This document shows, piece after piece, positions 18,320 to 28,991 of a stretch of 64,000 nucleotides of DNA. Position numbers and translations under genes: made by a program. Position 1 is the stretch's first letter. Every line of letters starts with the position of its first letter. Source of the stretch: Farysia itapuensis (lineage: Eukaryota > Basidiomycota > Ustilaginomycetes > Ustilaginales > Ustilaginaceae); NCBI GenBank assembly GCA_023212645.1, contig JALBYC010000021.1:403-64402 (forward strand), read 5' to 3'. Under the pieces are notes generated by a model. That model was given only the letters and a program-made list of their open reading frames with translations, did not search any database and was not told where the DNA came from.

Positions 18320-21045
18320 ATGGCAAGTATGGCGACCACGAGGGGCATCGAGTCCTCCAATGTGAGTTTACTTTTGCCGCGTTCTTTTGGATTTCAATAT
18401 GCCGGCGATTCCTAACTTGAGCCTTTCCCCCTCTTCTACAGATTGTCGAGGGGTCTCGCAAACGTCTGCGCGGCCAGAATGATGCCGCCGACGAGGCTGC
18501 GGCCAGTCCTGTCCGAATGGGTACAATCGAACGTCGCATAGCAAGTCTGTCGGTGCAGCAGGTCACCGAGTATGGCACTCAACTGCTCAACACTTTGCTA
18601 GAAGCAACCGATCCAACCGATGGAAGCCCGCTTCACGAAAATTTCCTCGAGCTGCCAGATGCCGAAGAGTATCCAGACTACTACGAGATCATCAAGCGAC
18701 CTATGGCACTGGATGAGATTCAGTCCAAGCTGCAAGAACGTGCGTACACTTCGCTGCCGGATGTCAAGCACGACTGCGAGACCATCTGCAACAATGCCAA
18801 ACGCTACAACCTTCGCGACAGTCTCATCTGGGTCCAGGCAAAAGAGCTGCACAGTCTCATCAAGATCACCTACGTCCAGATCATTGAGAGTCTTCCAGAG
18901 CCAGGCTCGGCGCCCGTTGCGCAAGATCCACCGGCGGCTTCGTCCGACGCTACCACGCCATCGCAGCCACGCAAACGTATCTTGCTTCGAACGAGCAAGT
19001 CGCAGCCAAAACTCAACGAGTCCCCCGCAGCAGCGCAAGTGCAGGCAGCGCCGCTCAAGGTGGAAACCTCGCCCTCTGTGCCCTCACGCGCCTTTCCCCT
19101 GGCTCCGGATCATCTCGCCCAGTCTCCATCTACGCCAGCTCGACCGCCGGCCCAGCCAGCATATCCAAACTCTGCCGCTGCATCCTCCCACTACGGCACA
19201 CCTGGCGCAGACGATGACGACCCAGACGCCGATGGAGATGACGATGACGATCGATACGACAATACGCGCGCCAAGCTCACAAAAGGTGGCCTCCTCGACG
19301 GACGCAAACGCCCCGGCAAACGTGGCAAACGCCTGAAAGCCACCTTGCGCCAACTGTTCCACAATTTGCGTCGTCTCATCGGCTCACGAGGCTACCCCGT
19401 CTGTCAACATTTTGACGTCCTTCCCTCCCGCCGCGATCAACCGGACTACTACCAGATCATCCAAAAACCCATCTCGCTGCGTGACATTGAGCGCCGGGTG
19501 CACGACAAATCCTACATCAACGCCTACGCTCTCTTTATGGACCTCGAGCAGATGCTCAACAACGCCCAGACCTACTACGACCAGAGTACCGACATCTGGC
19601 GGGATGCACAGGAGATTCACAGCTTTTTCGAACGCGAAGCCATTCCGGCTCTCATTCAGGATGGATTTACGCTGGAAAAGGACGACGTGCGTCAGTCGGC
19701 GCTGCCTTTGCACTTGGCGGCGAACAGCACGATTGAGGCGCACAAGATTGCGTTCAAGATGATTGTGGCAAAGACGGGTGGTGTGGAAGGCGAAAGCTCG
19801 CTTGGATCGGCCAGTCCGGAGCCATCGGCCAAGATGCGGTACGAGTCGGCAGGCTTGCCTGTCTCACCTTCTGTGCCCGGTGTCGATAGCGTGTCGTCGG
19901 TGGGTGGTTTGCCAATGGCCTCGCCGTCGCATCCAGGTGGTGTGGGAATGGGTATGCCGCCACATTCAATGTCTCCGATGCCGTACATGTCTGCTACGTC
20001 GCCATCGGCCGCGCCAGTGTCGTTTCATGATCGCGCTCCTCGACACGTACCCGCTGCACATGCACCGCACTTTATCCCGCCCATTATCCCACCCTTGCCT
20101 GAACGTCGGGCTGGGCCAGGTCGTCCACGTAAGGCCGAAGTTGCCGCTAGACAGGCTCACTACGCTGCACAAGCACAGGCAGCGGCAGCGGCTGCCGCCG
20201 CCGCGCAACAGCAGCATCACGACCCGTTTGGAGCGATGATGCAGTCGCCACTGCAACACAGCGCGCCTCCACAATGGCAGCATGCGCAGTTCCTCCAACA
20301 ACAGCAGCAACAGCGTCAGCTTCAGCAACAGCAGCAGCAGCACCACTACCAACAGCCACAGCATCATCTTGCCACCCCTCATGCACGTCAGTCAGGATCC
20401 TCGCCCGTTGCCCCGCCAACGGTCGATGCAACGCCTGCCTCGCCCGTCAAGAAGAAGGACTACCTGCTGCCCGCCGAACCGCCGGCGCCACTGCCGTTTG
20501 AGGAGATGGACGAACGCACGCCGCTCATCAGCCATTTCTCGATCGACGTCCAGCTGGAAGCTGCCCAGGGGCAGTCTCCACCATCGTCTCTGCCGGTGGT
20601 GATCAAGAACAGCACGGTCAAGCATCACTCGCTTCAAGTACCGCCCACTGCCACTGCAGTTGTCGTCGAGTTCCCGCTCCGCATTCTGCGACAGTCTACA
20701 CCCAGCGACACAGCAGCGGCCGGTAACGGCGATGTCGACCTCGAGGAAGCCAACAAGACCGAGGAGACGCGGCCGAGTAAACGTCGACCGCAGGTACATC
20801 CCTGGTGGCCACACCTCTGGTTCAACGGCAAGCAGGTCAGTGGATCCTGGACCTCGTCTGACGACGCTGAAATCGACCCGGACCTGCTAGACGAGACAAG
20901 CAACGTGGGTGTCTCGCACTGCCGCGTGCGTCTCCACCCACGCCGTGGTCCCAACGTCTTTGACATCACCATCAAACCCGACACCAACTGTGGCCCTCCC
21001 TTGGACCAACTCCCACCCGAACGCTACTCGATCTTTCTTAGCTAG
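18320..21045 (+). CDS. RSC4: Tandem bromodomain protein, RSC4-like (two exons)
   Basis: A first coding exon 18320-18361 encodes MASMATTRGIESSN. It is joined over an 80-nt intron (18362-18441: GTGAGT donor, CTAAC branch, CAG acceptor) to exon 2 at 18442, giving 881 residues. Two bromodomains are evident. The first is at about 55-160 (LPDAEEYPDYYEIIKRPMAL, ICNNAKRYN). The second is at about 308-417 (RRDQPDYYQIIQKPISLRDI, MLNNAQTYY). Between them lie an acidic Asp-rich stretch and basic KRGKRLK. An AT-hook-like GPGRPRK is near 572, then Ala- and Gln-runs, and a conserved C-terminal domain (HPWWPHLWFNGKQV ... ERYSIFLS). Tandem bromodomains plus such a C-terminus match Rsc4 of the RSC chromatin remodeller, which reads acetylated histone H3. 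Rsc1/2-type identity is less likely because no BAH domain is seen. Confidence 0.88.
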
Positions 21046-21891
21046 CCTGCTTGCACAACCTAATTCGACTACATGCGTGAGGAGACAAAATATATCCGGT
21101 GCTTGGGTGAGGATTTGGTGATTGTATGCAGAAATGGCGGAAGCTGGACCCGTTCCGATTGGTCTTGGTCGCGCCGCAAAGAGCGGACAAACAAGCGAAC
21201 ACTCGCCTGGAGCTGGGAAAACTCTTGGCCGCAACCTGCTTTGTAAAGCGCAAATACAAATTTTCAAATTCAGATTCGGAACATAGAACAGAAGGCGTGG
21301 TCAATCACACGGCGGGCGGACGTTGACTGTTGCCGCCGCCGTTCCCCTTTGCCGCATCCAGCCGCTCTCCTCCAAAGTCATGTCGATGTGCACCACAAAG
21401 TTGGCACGCAAGGAAATGGAGCAGGAAGGAGCAAGGATGGCAAGGACAAGCACACGCAAAGGTCGCAGGTTCCGGTCAGTTACTAAATCGACATTCAAAG
21501 GCCGGAAATTGCAATCAATCAGACAATCCGTATACCGAATCAGACAATCGACATTCCGAACCCGCAGATGCACAGATGGGAGGGGGGGGGGGGAGGTGAC
21601 GCGGTGACGAGCTGACGCATTCCCGCCCGGCCAATGTGAATGCGGTAGACCCTTGAAATGATTTCGTTGCGCTAGACTGACATTGTGCTGGTGCCTGGCT
21701 CTCGCGCTCTGTTTTTGGGCTGCTACTAACACCGTCCCATTTGACTGCTAATGTGCTGTGTGGGCAGTGTTTGACTGCTGGTCTGCCCGGGCCCTTTACC
21801 CCCTCCCCCTTACTTGTGCATGTGCCTGAGGGAAACAATAAAAGCCTAAGCTGACCCTTGCCACCCACTCTTTTGGCTTCTTACCAACAGC
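21046..21891. other. Intergenic region upstream of the amino-acid permease
   Basis: An 846 bp spacer with no supported gene. It contains a 12-G run at 21582-21593, short direct repeats of ATCAGACAATC near 21518-21550, and a TATA-like AATAAAAG about 50 bp before the permease ATG. Small open frames here lack recognisable domains. Confidence 0.55.
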
Positions 21892-23391
21892 ATGTCGACG
21901 GTTACATATCCCGCTGAGAAGGGCACCGTGCCCGACCCCCGCCCAAATTCCACCAATGGCTCGTCCAGTGACGATCTCGAAGCCGGCAAGAAGGAGGGCA
22001 AGGGCGCTGCCGGCGTCTCTCACGGCATTGTCCCCGTCGACACCCGTGATTCGGACGACATTGCCCGAGCAGCCAAAGTAAAAGAGGCCCAAGAGGGTGG
22101 TACCATTGTCTACCGAACGCTCTCCTGGCCCCGGTGTGCGCTGCTCCTGTTTACCGAGTACGTGTGTCTGGCCATCCTCGCTTTTCCCTATGCCTTCTCC
22201 GTTCTCGGTATGGCCGGTGGTCTGCTCGCCACTTTTGGTCTTGGCATGGCCGCTCTTTACACCTCCCTCATTCTCTGGCGCTACTGCATGAGGCATCCTC
22301 AACTCCTCAACATCTGCGATATCGGCTACCAGATCTTTGGCAAGTCAAAGATCGCCTACGAGCTCACCGCCATCGCACTCATCCTCAACAACGTCTTCAT
22401 CCAGGGCCTGCACACTTTGACCGGATCCGAAATTCTCAACACTCTGTCCAACCATGGTACTTGCACTCTGGTGTTTTCCATCGTCATCATGATTCTCTCC
22501 ATTCTGCTCACCCTGCCTCGCAAACTGGAGCAGATCGCTGGTCTCGGTATCATTTCGGCTCTGTCCATGTTCATCGCCATCATTTTGACGCTTGCATTCC
22601 ACGGCGCTCAGGGTCCCCACCCCGCAGTCGACAATGTCGTCGCTCCCGTTCGAATCACTGCCTTTGCCCCCAAAGGTACCACCTTTGTTGATGGCTTTAA
22701 CGCTTTCTTGAACATCGTGTTCACATGGATCGGGCATATTATGTACCCGACCTTCATCGCAGAGATGAAGGAGCCCAAGGACTTCCCCAAGGCGTTGTAT
22801 GCGGTGACGATTGCGGAGTTTGTCTTGTTCAGTCTCACCGGAATCGTCGTGTACGTGTACACTGGACAATACACAGTCGCGCCCGCCGTCGGCACTCTGG
22901 AGGAGACGTACAAGAAGATCGCCTTTGCCTTTGTACTGCCTACCACCATCATCATCGGTGTGCTGTACGCCAGTGTGGTGGCAAAATACATTTTCGGCCG
23001 CATCTTTATCGGCACAAAACACTACAACAACCACACTGTCATTGGCTGGGCTGGTTGGACGGGATGTGTCGTCCTCACCTGGGTGCTGGGCTGGGTCATT
23101 GGCGAGGCGATCCCTTTCTTCGGCTCCCTTCTCTCGCTCATGAGCGCCCTCTTTGACTGCTACTTTGGCTACATCTTCTGGGCTTTCGCCTTCTTCGAAC
23201 TCTACCGTGGACAGCTCTGGGTTGGCCAGAACTGGAAGCGCAAGCTCGAGACAAGTTTCCAGTTCGTCCTCATCATCGCCGGCCTCTTCATCCTCGGCCC
23301 TGGTCTATACACCTCCGTCCAAGGTATCCGTGGAAACTACGCGACCGGCTCCATCAAGGCTCCCTTCACCTGTGCAGACAACTCGCTCTAA
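21892..23391 (+). CDS. Neutral amino-acid permease, Mtr type (AAAP family)
   Basis: A 499-residue integral membrane protein with a polar N-terminus of about 75 residues. About eleven membrane segments follow, starting SWPRCALLLFTEYVCLAILA. The first helix block (FPYAFSVLGMAGG), then FIQGLHTLTGSEIL and the IGHIMYPTFIAEMKEPKDFP segment are characteristic of the fungal Mtr/amino-acid-auxin permease family (Aa_trans). Mtr of Neurospora takes up neutral aliphatic and aromatic amino acids at the plasma membrane by proton symport. Substrate range here is inferred only from family. The vacuolar AVT branch is an alternative but fits less well. The frame is uninterrupted, and the C-terminus is short and soluble (GSIKAPFTCADNSL). 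Confidence 0.88.
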   Translation: MSTVTYPAEKGTVPDPRPNSTNGSSSDDLEAGKKEGKGAAGVSHGIVPVDTRDSDDIARAAKVKEAQEGGTIVYRTLSWPRCALLLFTEYVCLAILAFPYAFSVLGMAGGLLATFGLGMAALYTSLILWRYCMRHPQLLNICDIGYQIFGKSKIAYELTAIALILNNVFIQGLHTLTGSEILNTLSNHGTCTLVFSIVIMILSILLTLPRKLEQIAGLGIISALSMFIAIILTLAFHGAQGPHPAVDNVVAPVRITAFAPKGTTFVDGFNAFLNIVFTWIGHIMYPTFIAEMKEPKDFPKALYAVTIAEFVLFSLTGIVVYVYTGQYTVAPAVGTLEETYKKIAFAFVLPTTIIIGVLYASVVAKYIFGRIFIGTKHYNNHTVIGWAGWTGCVVLTWVLGWVIGEAIPFFGSLLSLMSALFDCYFGYIFWAFAFFELYRGQLWVGQNWKRKLETSFQFVLIIAGLFILGPGLYTSVQGIRGNYATGSIKAPFTCADNSL

Positions 23392-23592
23392 ATTCTTGCT
23401 CACTTGTAACATAACAGCCTTCACGCTCAGCAATTTCCCAGGCTCCTTTTCCTCAGGTTCCCAACAAGATGTGTCACTGGTATGTTGTGAGATAGAAGTG
23501 ACTCAAAGTAGATGTCCAGCCTTTCGCATGGTCTGGGAATGCAGGAACTTTTAGCACTGCCTTTGCATGAGAGAGACACTGCGAAAATGTTC

Positions 23593-24165
23593 CTACAACC
23601 CCAGACTATGAGCAGAGCCTTTTGCTTTCGACAGCTTGTTCGATGACCTCAGCCACAGGTTGTGTTCACCACAGTACTCGAGTTCATCCATGGCTGGCAG
23701 ACCATAAACGAGCTCGTTGTGCATACGATGCTCGTTGTAGTCCTTGTCTGAAGTTCCGGTCCGAACGTAGGTGCAATGGCTGCCTGAATCCAAGATGTTC
23801 GTGCATTTCGGCAGCCGAGGTTTCAGCATAGTATATGTCCTCGATTGGCGAGGATGAGCGGTCAGGTCCGTAATGCTGCTCTCAAAGACTCTTTTGGCGT
23901 CCCGGCACTTCTTGTGCGGACAAGGTGCCGACTGTAATTGCTGCAAGCCGAAAGTTCCTGTTTATCTCGCCTTGTGTACTTTCGCCGCGCAGAGTCGGGC
24001 ATGCTCGCGCGGCCTCATCCGCTTTTTAGCAAGATCGGCACCGCAGTCCAAACAGCGATGGCCATGCTGCAAAGTTGGCACCGTATCGCTTGTACGAGAC
24101 TGTGCCCACTTCAGAAACCTAAGCTTCATATACCGAAGCAAGGTCGGGGCCATCGCAGGCGAATA
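23593..24165 (-). pseudogene. Possible broken or spliced Cys/His-rich (zinc-finger-like) coding remnant
   Basis: Reading down the minus strand, one frame gives HRCLDCGADLAKKRMRPREH followed by ARLCAAKVHKAR and a stop. A few codons later another open stretch gives CPHKKCRDAKRVFESSITDL, with TAHPRQ after it. It continues to SHCTYVRTGTSDKDYNEHRM and ends at 23593. The spacing of Cys and His resembles degenerate C2H2 or C-x2-C zinc-binding units. A GTATAT...TTGCAG segment (about 24143 to 24067) could be an intron leading into the HRCLDC part. The stop near 23967 would need a 39-nt intron or marks a break. No family is recognised, and the feature may be spurious. Confidence 0.2.
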
Positions 24166-25144
24166 GGACGAAACGGTCCCAATGTATCTCCATCCACATC
24201 GGAGTAATCGAGTCGGCAAGGTGGGCGAGACGTTGCGCCAGATGCAAGCCCAGATGCTGAGGCTGATCGATCTCTCTTGGACGGGGTGTCACTGGAGCGG
24301 CCCCTTCCCTCTTCGGCCACTTGGCGGCGTCGCGACGTCGCCACGCAGTCGGAGGATCCGAAGCTCTGTGACTATATGGAGTCTTATGAACTTCGACCTT
24401 TCGACTCCAAATGACCACATGCATGCGACTGAGGTACGCGCGGGTCATGCGGTCGTGTGGTATTCTCGCGCTGCGCCTAGTGCTTTCCTGCCCATCTCGT
24501 CTGAAGTTCAAGGAAGGGATAGGGCTCGTGCAGGTGCGGGAGCTCGAAACTTTAGCACCTCGATCAGGAGACACCCACAGAAGAGGGGTGAACATAGACC
24601 TCGCCGCTCAGCTGGGCAAAATTGTGAGGATGGGCTCAGCTGTGTTGAGCGTGGACAGACAGGACGCGGGAGGTGTTCCATTACGATTTACGACAGGTAC
24701 GAATGCTTCATACGCCAGAGGCAACGAAGGTGCAATGTCAGGTGCTTGTGACAGTCGATGCATACGGATGAAGAAGCATGACTCGACTGTGCTTTGTTGA
24801 GAATCAACCGAGCCCGTCCTGTGACAGTGCATGGCTGCCGTGAAGAGGTGGCCGTTGCTGATCGAGCACAATCACAATATCGCAATGACTCTGCATTCGA
24901 GCGGCACACGCTTGCGATGTCTATTTCACTTGGTCTCATATGACCCGAAAGGTTCATCTTGTGCTTCTCTGTACTGACATTTGACTCAGAGTGGCCAGGT
25001 AGAGCTCAATCGTAACCTTGTTGGGGACATCCTCGTGCGAAGGTTTGCTAGCGAGGAGATCCACCTTCCAGCTTCAAGCTCTAAGTCACACCTCCACTTC
25101 TCCCGCTGGTGTTTCATAAAGTCACAAGCTGAAATTTGAAAGTC

Positions 25145-25195
25145 TTTGAGCTTTGAGCTTTGAATTTTGAATTTTAAATTTTGAATTTTGAAAAT
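25145..25195. repeat. AT-rich TTTGAATT/CTTTGAG short tandem repeat
   Basis: About 50 nt built from degenerate CTTTGAG and TTTGAATT units. The TTTGAATT half reads almost the same on both strands (AATTCAAA), so the stretch is partly palindromic. It lies about 275 bp upstream of the STE23 start, in otherwise GC-rich DNA. Confidence 0.7.
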
Positions 25196-25469
25196 AGGAA
25201 TGGTTGTTAGGCCTGGAGGCATGCATTTTTGGTTGGCCTTCACATTTTGAGAAGGGCCGGCTGGGCTGAGTGACGGTTACATGATGAGAAAGGAATATGC
25301 ACCCTTTGTTCGTACCATCACTAAGCTTCCTTTGATCACCGCAACCCGGCCCGAGTCGCAGAGGCGTATAGATCCCGCTACATAGACTGTCTCACCACTC
25401 GACCCCTTTGACCTTCTTATTGCGCCCCCGTTCCTTCCTTTGCGACAATCTCATAGCAACTTGACGTGC

Positions 25470-28400
25470 ATGCTGCCTGTCAGCCGTAATCTTGTCCGCA
25501 CTGCTTCTCGAAGCTCTCGTGCGGTCCTACCTTCTCTCAACACTACATCCTACCGCGCTTCTTCAGCAGCTCGCAGCATCTCTTCTCATCCTCTTTGGCG
25601 TTCAAGAATGACACTCTCTACTACTTTGCCAAGCACGTCGCGGCATCTGGCAACACCTGCCGCTTCAGCTGCCCTCACACTTGGCACTGGCCCTTTCGAA
25701 GGTCTTCCACAAGGCTTTGAGGTCAAAGAAACACTCAACGGAAGCAAGTCAGCAGCTCCATACGCTGTCTTCACCAAAGATTTGGAAATCTCGGCTCAGG
25801 ATGATCTCAAGTATCGTCTCGTTCGTCTGGGCAACGGTTTGGAAGCGCTAGTAATCCACGATGCAAAGACTGACAAATCGAGCGCCGCTATGGACATTCG
25901 TGTCGGCCACCTCAGCGATCCACAAGAGCTGCAGGGCCTTGCGCACTTTTGCGAGCATCTCCTCTTCATGGGCACAAAAAAGTACCCCAAGGAGAACGCG
26001 TATGCCGAGTACCTGTCCAACCATTCTGGTGGATCCAACGCGTACACAGGCATGGACAACACAAACTACTTTTTCGACGTTTCGCCCGACCACTTTGAGG
26101 GCGCGCTCGACAGGTTTGCGCAATTCTTCCTGGAGCCACTCTTCGACCCTTCCTGTTCCGAGCGCGAGATCAAGGCTGTTGATTCCGAGCACAAGAAGAA
26201 TCTGCAGAGCGACATGTGGCGTGGCTTCCAGCTCGACAAGACGCTCTCGGATCCCAACCATCCCTATTCACACTTTGGCACCGGCAACTACCAGACGTTG
26301 TGGGAAGAGCCCAAGAGCAAAGGCATGGATGTCCGAGACGAACTCCTCAAGTTCCACGACCAATACTACTCTGCCAATGTCATGAAGCTCGTTGTGCTAG
26401 GACGTGAGAGTCTGGATCAGCTCACTGGATGGGTGATCGACAAGTTCTCCGGCGTACGCAACACGGGACGCGCGCCGCCGATGTTCGAACAGAGTCCATT
26501 GACAAAGGATCAGCTGCAAAAACAGATCTTTGCCAAGTCGGTTCGAGACGTCCGCAAGCTCAAGATTACCTTCCCGATTCCGGATCAAGGACCGCATTTC
26601 CGCTCCAAGCCAGGCCACTTTCTGTCCCACTTTATCGGTCATGAAGGCGAAGGCTCGATCCTCTCGCACCTCAAGAAGAAGGGATGGTGCGATCGACTGT
26701 CTGCTGGTGCGACAGGTGATGCGAACGGCTTTGAGTTCTTCAGAATTTCCATCGATCTGACGCAAGAGGGACTGCAACACCAGGACAAGGTTGTCGAATC
26801 CGTGTTCAAGTACATCCATCTTCTTCGCACAAGCAAGCTGGAAGAATGGACACATGACGAAGTCGCGCAGCTGAGTGAGCTCATGTTTCGCTTCAAGGAG
26901 AAGATCGATCCTGCCGACTACGCTTCAAGCACGGCGACGCAGATGCAAATGCCTTACCCGCGAGAGTGGATTCTGTCCGGTGGTTGGCTTACACGGGACT
27001 TTGATCGTCCGCTTATCCAGCGCACGCTTGACCTGCTCACTCCTCAGAACTGCCGAGTGGTCCTCATGGCCAAGACGTTGCCGGATGGAAGCACCGAATG
27101 GGAACACAAGGAGAAGTGGTATGGCACTGAATATTCCATTCAGCCTTTGCCGCAAAAGCTTCTTACGGAAACACCGACACAATTTGAAGATCTGCACTTG
27201 CCCAAGCCAAATTCCTTCATTCCTGCCAACTTTGACTTCAAAGGACCTTTGGCGGAGAAAGAGGACAAGAAGCCAACGCCCCGTCCGCAGCTTGTGCTTA
27301 ACAGCAACAGTATGCGTGTGTGGCACAAGCTCGATGATCGTTTCGGTCTACCGAAAGCTAACGTCTTCTTTGACCTACGCAACCCGCTCGTCAATGCGAC
27401 ACCGTTGACATCCATCAAGACGCGCATGCTCATCGAGCTCATTTCTGACTCACTCGTCGAGTATTCATACGACGCTTCGCTCGCCGGCTTGAGTTACATG
27501 CTGGACTCGCAGGATCAATCACTTGCGCTTTCGCTGTCTGGGTACAACGATAAGATTCCCGTTCTTGCTCGCAGCATTCTCGAAAAGTTGGCGAACTTCC
27601 AAGTCGATCCTCGTCGTTTCGACTTGGTCGTCGACCGTGTCAAGCGCTCCTACCAGAACTTTGAGATCGAGGAGCCTTACCGCCACGCCAACTACTTTAC
27701 CACCTATCTGCTGCAAGAAAGGATGTGGACACCGCAAGAGAAGCTGCGCGAGCTCGAGCACTTGACCGTCGGCGAAGTACAGCAATTCCTGCCTGAATTG
27801 CTTCAGCGAATGCATCTCGAGGTGCTTGCTCACGGCAATTTGTCTAAGGCTGAAGCAATCGATCTTGCCAACATGGCTTGGGAGACTATCAAGTCGCGAC
27901 CAGTCAACAAGACCGAGCTTATCTCGAGCCGGTCATTGCTGCTGCCTGAAAAGTGCAACTACGTGTGGGACCTGCCTGTCTCGAATTCGGCAAACGTCAA
28001 CAGTGCTATCGAGTACTACGTGCAAGTCGGTGATCCAAACGACATCACGCTGCGCGCTCCGCTCAGCTTGTTTGCACAGATCGCCAATGAGCCCGTGTTC
28101 GATCAACTGCGAACCAAGGAGCAACTGGGCTATCTCGTGTTCAGCGGCCTGCGCAGGAGCGTGGGCAGCATGGGCTGGCGCGTGCTGATCCAAAGCGAGC
28201 GCGATGCGCCCTACCTCGAGAGTCGGGTGGACAGTTTCCTGGAAATGCTTAAAGGCACCCTGGAGCGAATGACTGATGCTGAATTCGAAGGCCACAAGGC
28301 AAGCATTATCCACAAGAAGCTCGAGACCGTCAAGAACCTGCCGGAAGAGTCACAGCGCTTCTGGAGCCCTGTGTTTAGCGGACACTACGACTTTTTGCTG

Positions 28401-28991
28401 CGCTACGCCGACGTGGACGCAATCGCGCGGACGACCAAGCAAGAAGTGATGGACCTGTTTATGAAGTTCGTACATCCGAGCAGTGCGAGTCGAAGCAAGC
28501 TCAGCGTGCACATGAACTCGACCGCCAAACCTTCTCCGCGGTTCAGCACAGCGGCGACAGACGCGCTGGAGCAGATGCTGGCGGCGCAAGGCATGCAGGT
28601 GCCTGCGGAAGCGTTTGATTCCCTCCGCACACAGAATCCAAGCATCGAGACGGTGAAAGATATGGCCACGGCCGTGCTGGCTCAATCGCCAGAGCCTGTC
28701 GCACCGGAGACGACCAAACAGCTGCTCGGCCTTATCGACCACCTCGCCAGCCAGCACCCGTACGTCGAACCTGCTGCGGCGGAAAAGGAAGCCGCTGAGC
28801 CCGTATCAGTGGTCAAGTCCGAGGCAGTTCGGGACGCTACTGCGTTCAAGGCCAATTTGCGCCCTTCCAAGGCCAGTGTGCCGGTCAAGCCGCTGTCTGA
28901 ATTCGAGAAGGACCCGGCTCTCGAAGCAGACCATGTTGCGCAACTCGCCGAGAAAGCGCTGAAAAAGGCCGTTTCCAAAGCCAACCTCTAG
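25470..28991 (+). CDS. STE23: Insulin-degrading-enzyme-type M16 metalloprotease (Ste23-like)
   Basis: A 1173-residue insulinase. The inverted zinc motif HFCEH is at about 159-163, with the downstream acidic part NAYAEYLSNHSGGSNAYT. The four-domain M16A layout continues through SHFIGHEGEGSILSHLKKKG and, in the C-terminal half, QLRTKEQLGYLVFSGLRR. Such enzymes degrade small peptides in a closed chamber; yeast Ste23 also trims a-factor precursor. The first about 55 residues are Arg/Ser-rich without acidic residues (LVRTASRSSRAVLPSLNTTS), like a mitochondrial presequence. Met57 could give a cytosolic form. The C-terminal extension ends in KANL, resembling a weak peroxisomal signal. The open frame extends ten codons upstream without an ATG, so the start at 25470 is the first possible. 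Confidence 0.93.
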   Translation: MLPVSRNLVRTASRSSRAVLPSLNTTSYRASSAARSISSHPLWRSRMTLSTTLPSTSRHLATPAASAALTLGTGPFEGLPQGFEVKETLNGSKSAAPYAVFTKDLEISAQDDLKYRLVRLGNGLEALVIHDAKTDKSSAAMDIRVGHLSDPQELQGLAHFCEHLLFMGTKKYPKENAYAEYLSNHSGGSNAYTGMDNTNYFFDVSPDHFEGALDRFAQFFLEPLFDPSCSEREIKAVDSEHKKNLQSDMWRGFQLDKTLSDPNHPYSHFGTGNYQTLWEEPKSKGMDVRDELLKFHDQYYSANVMKLVVLGRESLDQLTGWVIDKFSGVRNTGRAPPMFEQSPLTKDQLQKQIFAKSVRDVRKLKITFPIPDQGPHFRSKPGHFLSHFIGHEGEGSILSHLKKKGWCDRLSAGATGDANGFEFFRISIDLTQEGLQHQDKVVESVFKYIHLLRTSKLEEWTHDEVAQLSELMFRFKEKIDPADYASSTATQMQMPYPREWILSGGWLTRDFDRPLIQRTLDLLTPQNCRVVLMAKTLPDGSTEWEHKEKWYGTEYSIQPLPQKLLTETPTQFEDLHLPKPNSFIPANFDFKGPLAEKEDKKPTPRPQLVLNSNSMRVWHKLDDRFGLPKANVFFDLRNPLVNATPLTSIKTRMLIELISDSLVEYSYDASLAGLSYMLDSQDQSLALSLSGYNDKIPVLARSILEKLANFQVDPRRFDLVVDRVKRSYQNFEIEEPYRHANYFTTYLLQERMWTPQEKLRELEHLTVGEVQQFLPELLQRMHLEVLAHGNLSKAEAIDLANMAWETIKSRPVNKTELISSRSLLLPEKCNYVWDLPVSNSANVNSAIEYYVQVGDPNDITLRAPLSLFAQIANEPVFDQLRTKEQLGYLVFSGLRRSVGSMGWRVLIQSERDAPYLESRVDSFLEMLKGTLERMTDAEFEGHKASIIHKKLETVKNLPEESQRFWSPVFSGHYDFLLRYADVDAIARTTKQEVMDLFMKFVHPSSASRSKLSVHMNSTAKPSPRFSTAATDALEQMLAAQGMQVPAEAFDSLRTQNPSIETVKDMATAVLAQSPEPVAPETTKQLLGLIDHLASQHPYVEPAAAEKEAAEPVSVVKSEAVRDATAFKANLRPSKASVPVKPLSEFEKDPALEADHVAQLAEKALKKAVSKANL

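Larger units (their letters stand above)
23392..25469. other. Poorly explained intergenic region
   Basis: About 2.1 kb between the permease stop and the STE23 start, less GC-rich than the flanking genes. Several open frames of 80-160 codons overlap on both strands, and none is a recognisable complete gene. Minus-strand frames between 24130 and 23593 are rich in Cys/His pairs and are listed separately. The 3' end has an AT-rich TTTGAA repeat (25145-25195). The last 150 bp, with a pyrimidine-rich leader, probably form the STE23 promoter. Confidence 0.5.

Noticed and set aside
24411..24800. A 129-codon plus-strand frame in the 2 kb gap
   Set aside because: It has no domain or signal peptide, overlaps competing minus-strand frames of equal quality, and has no clear promoter.
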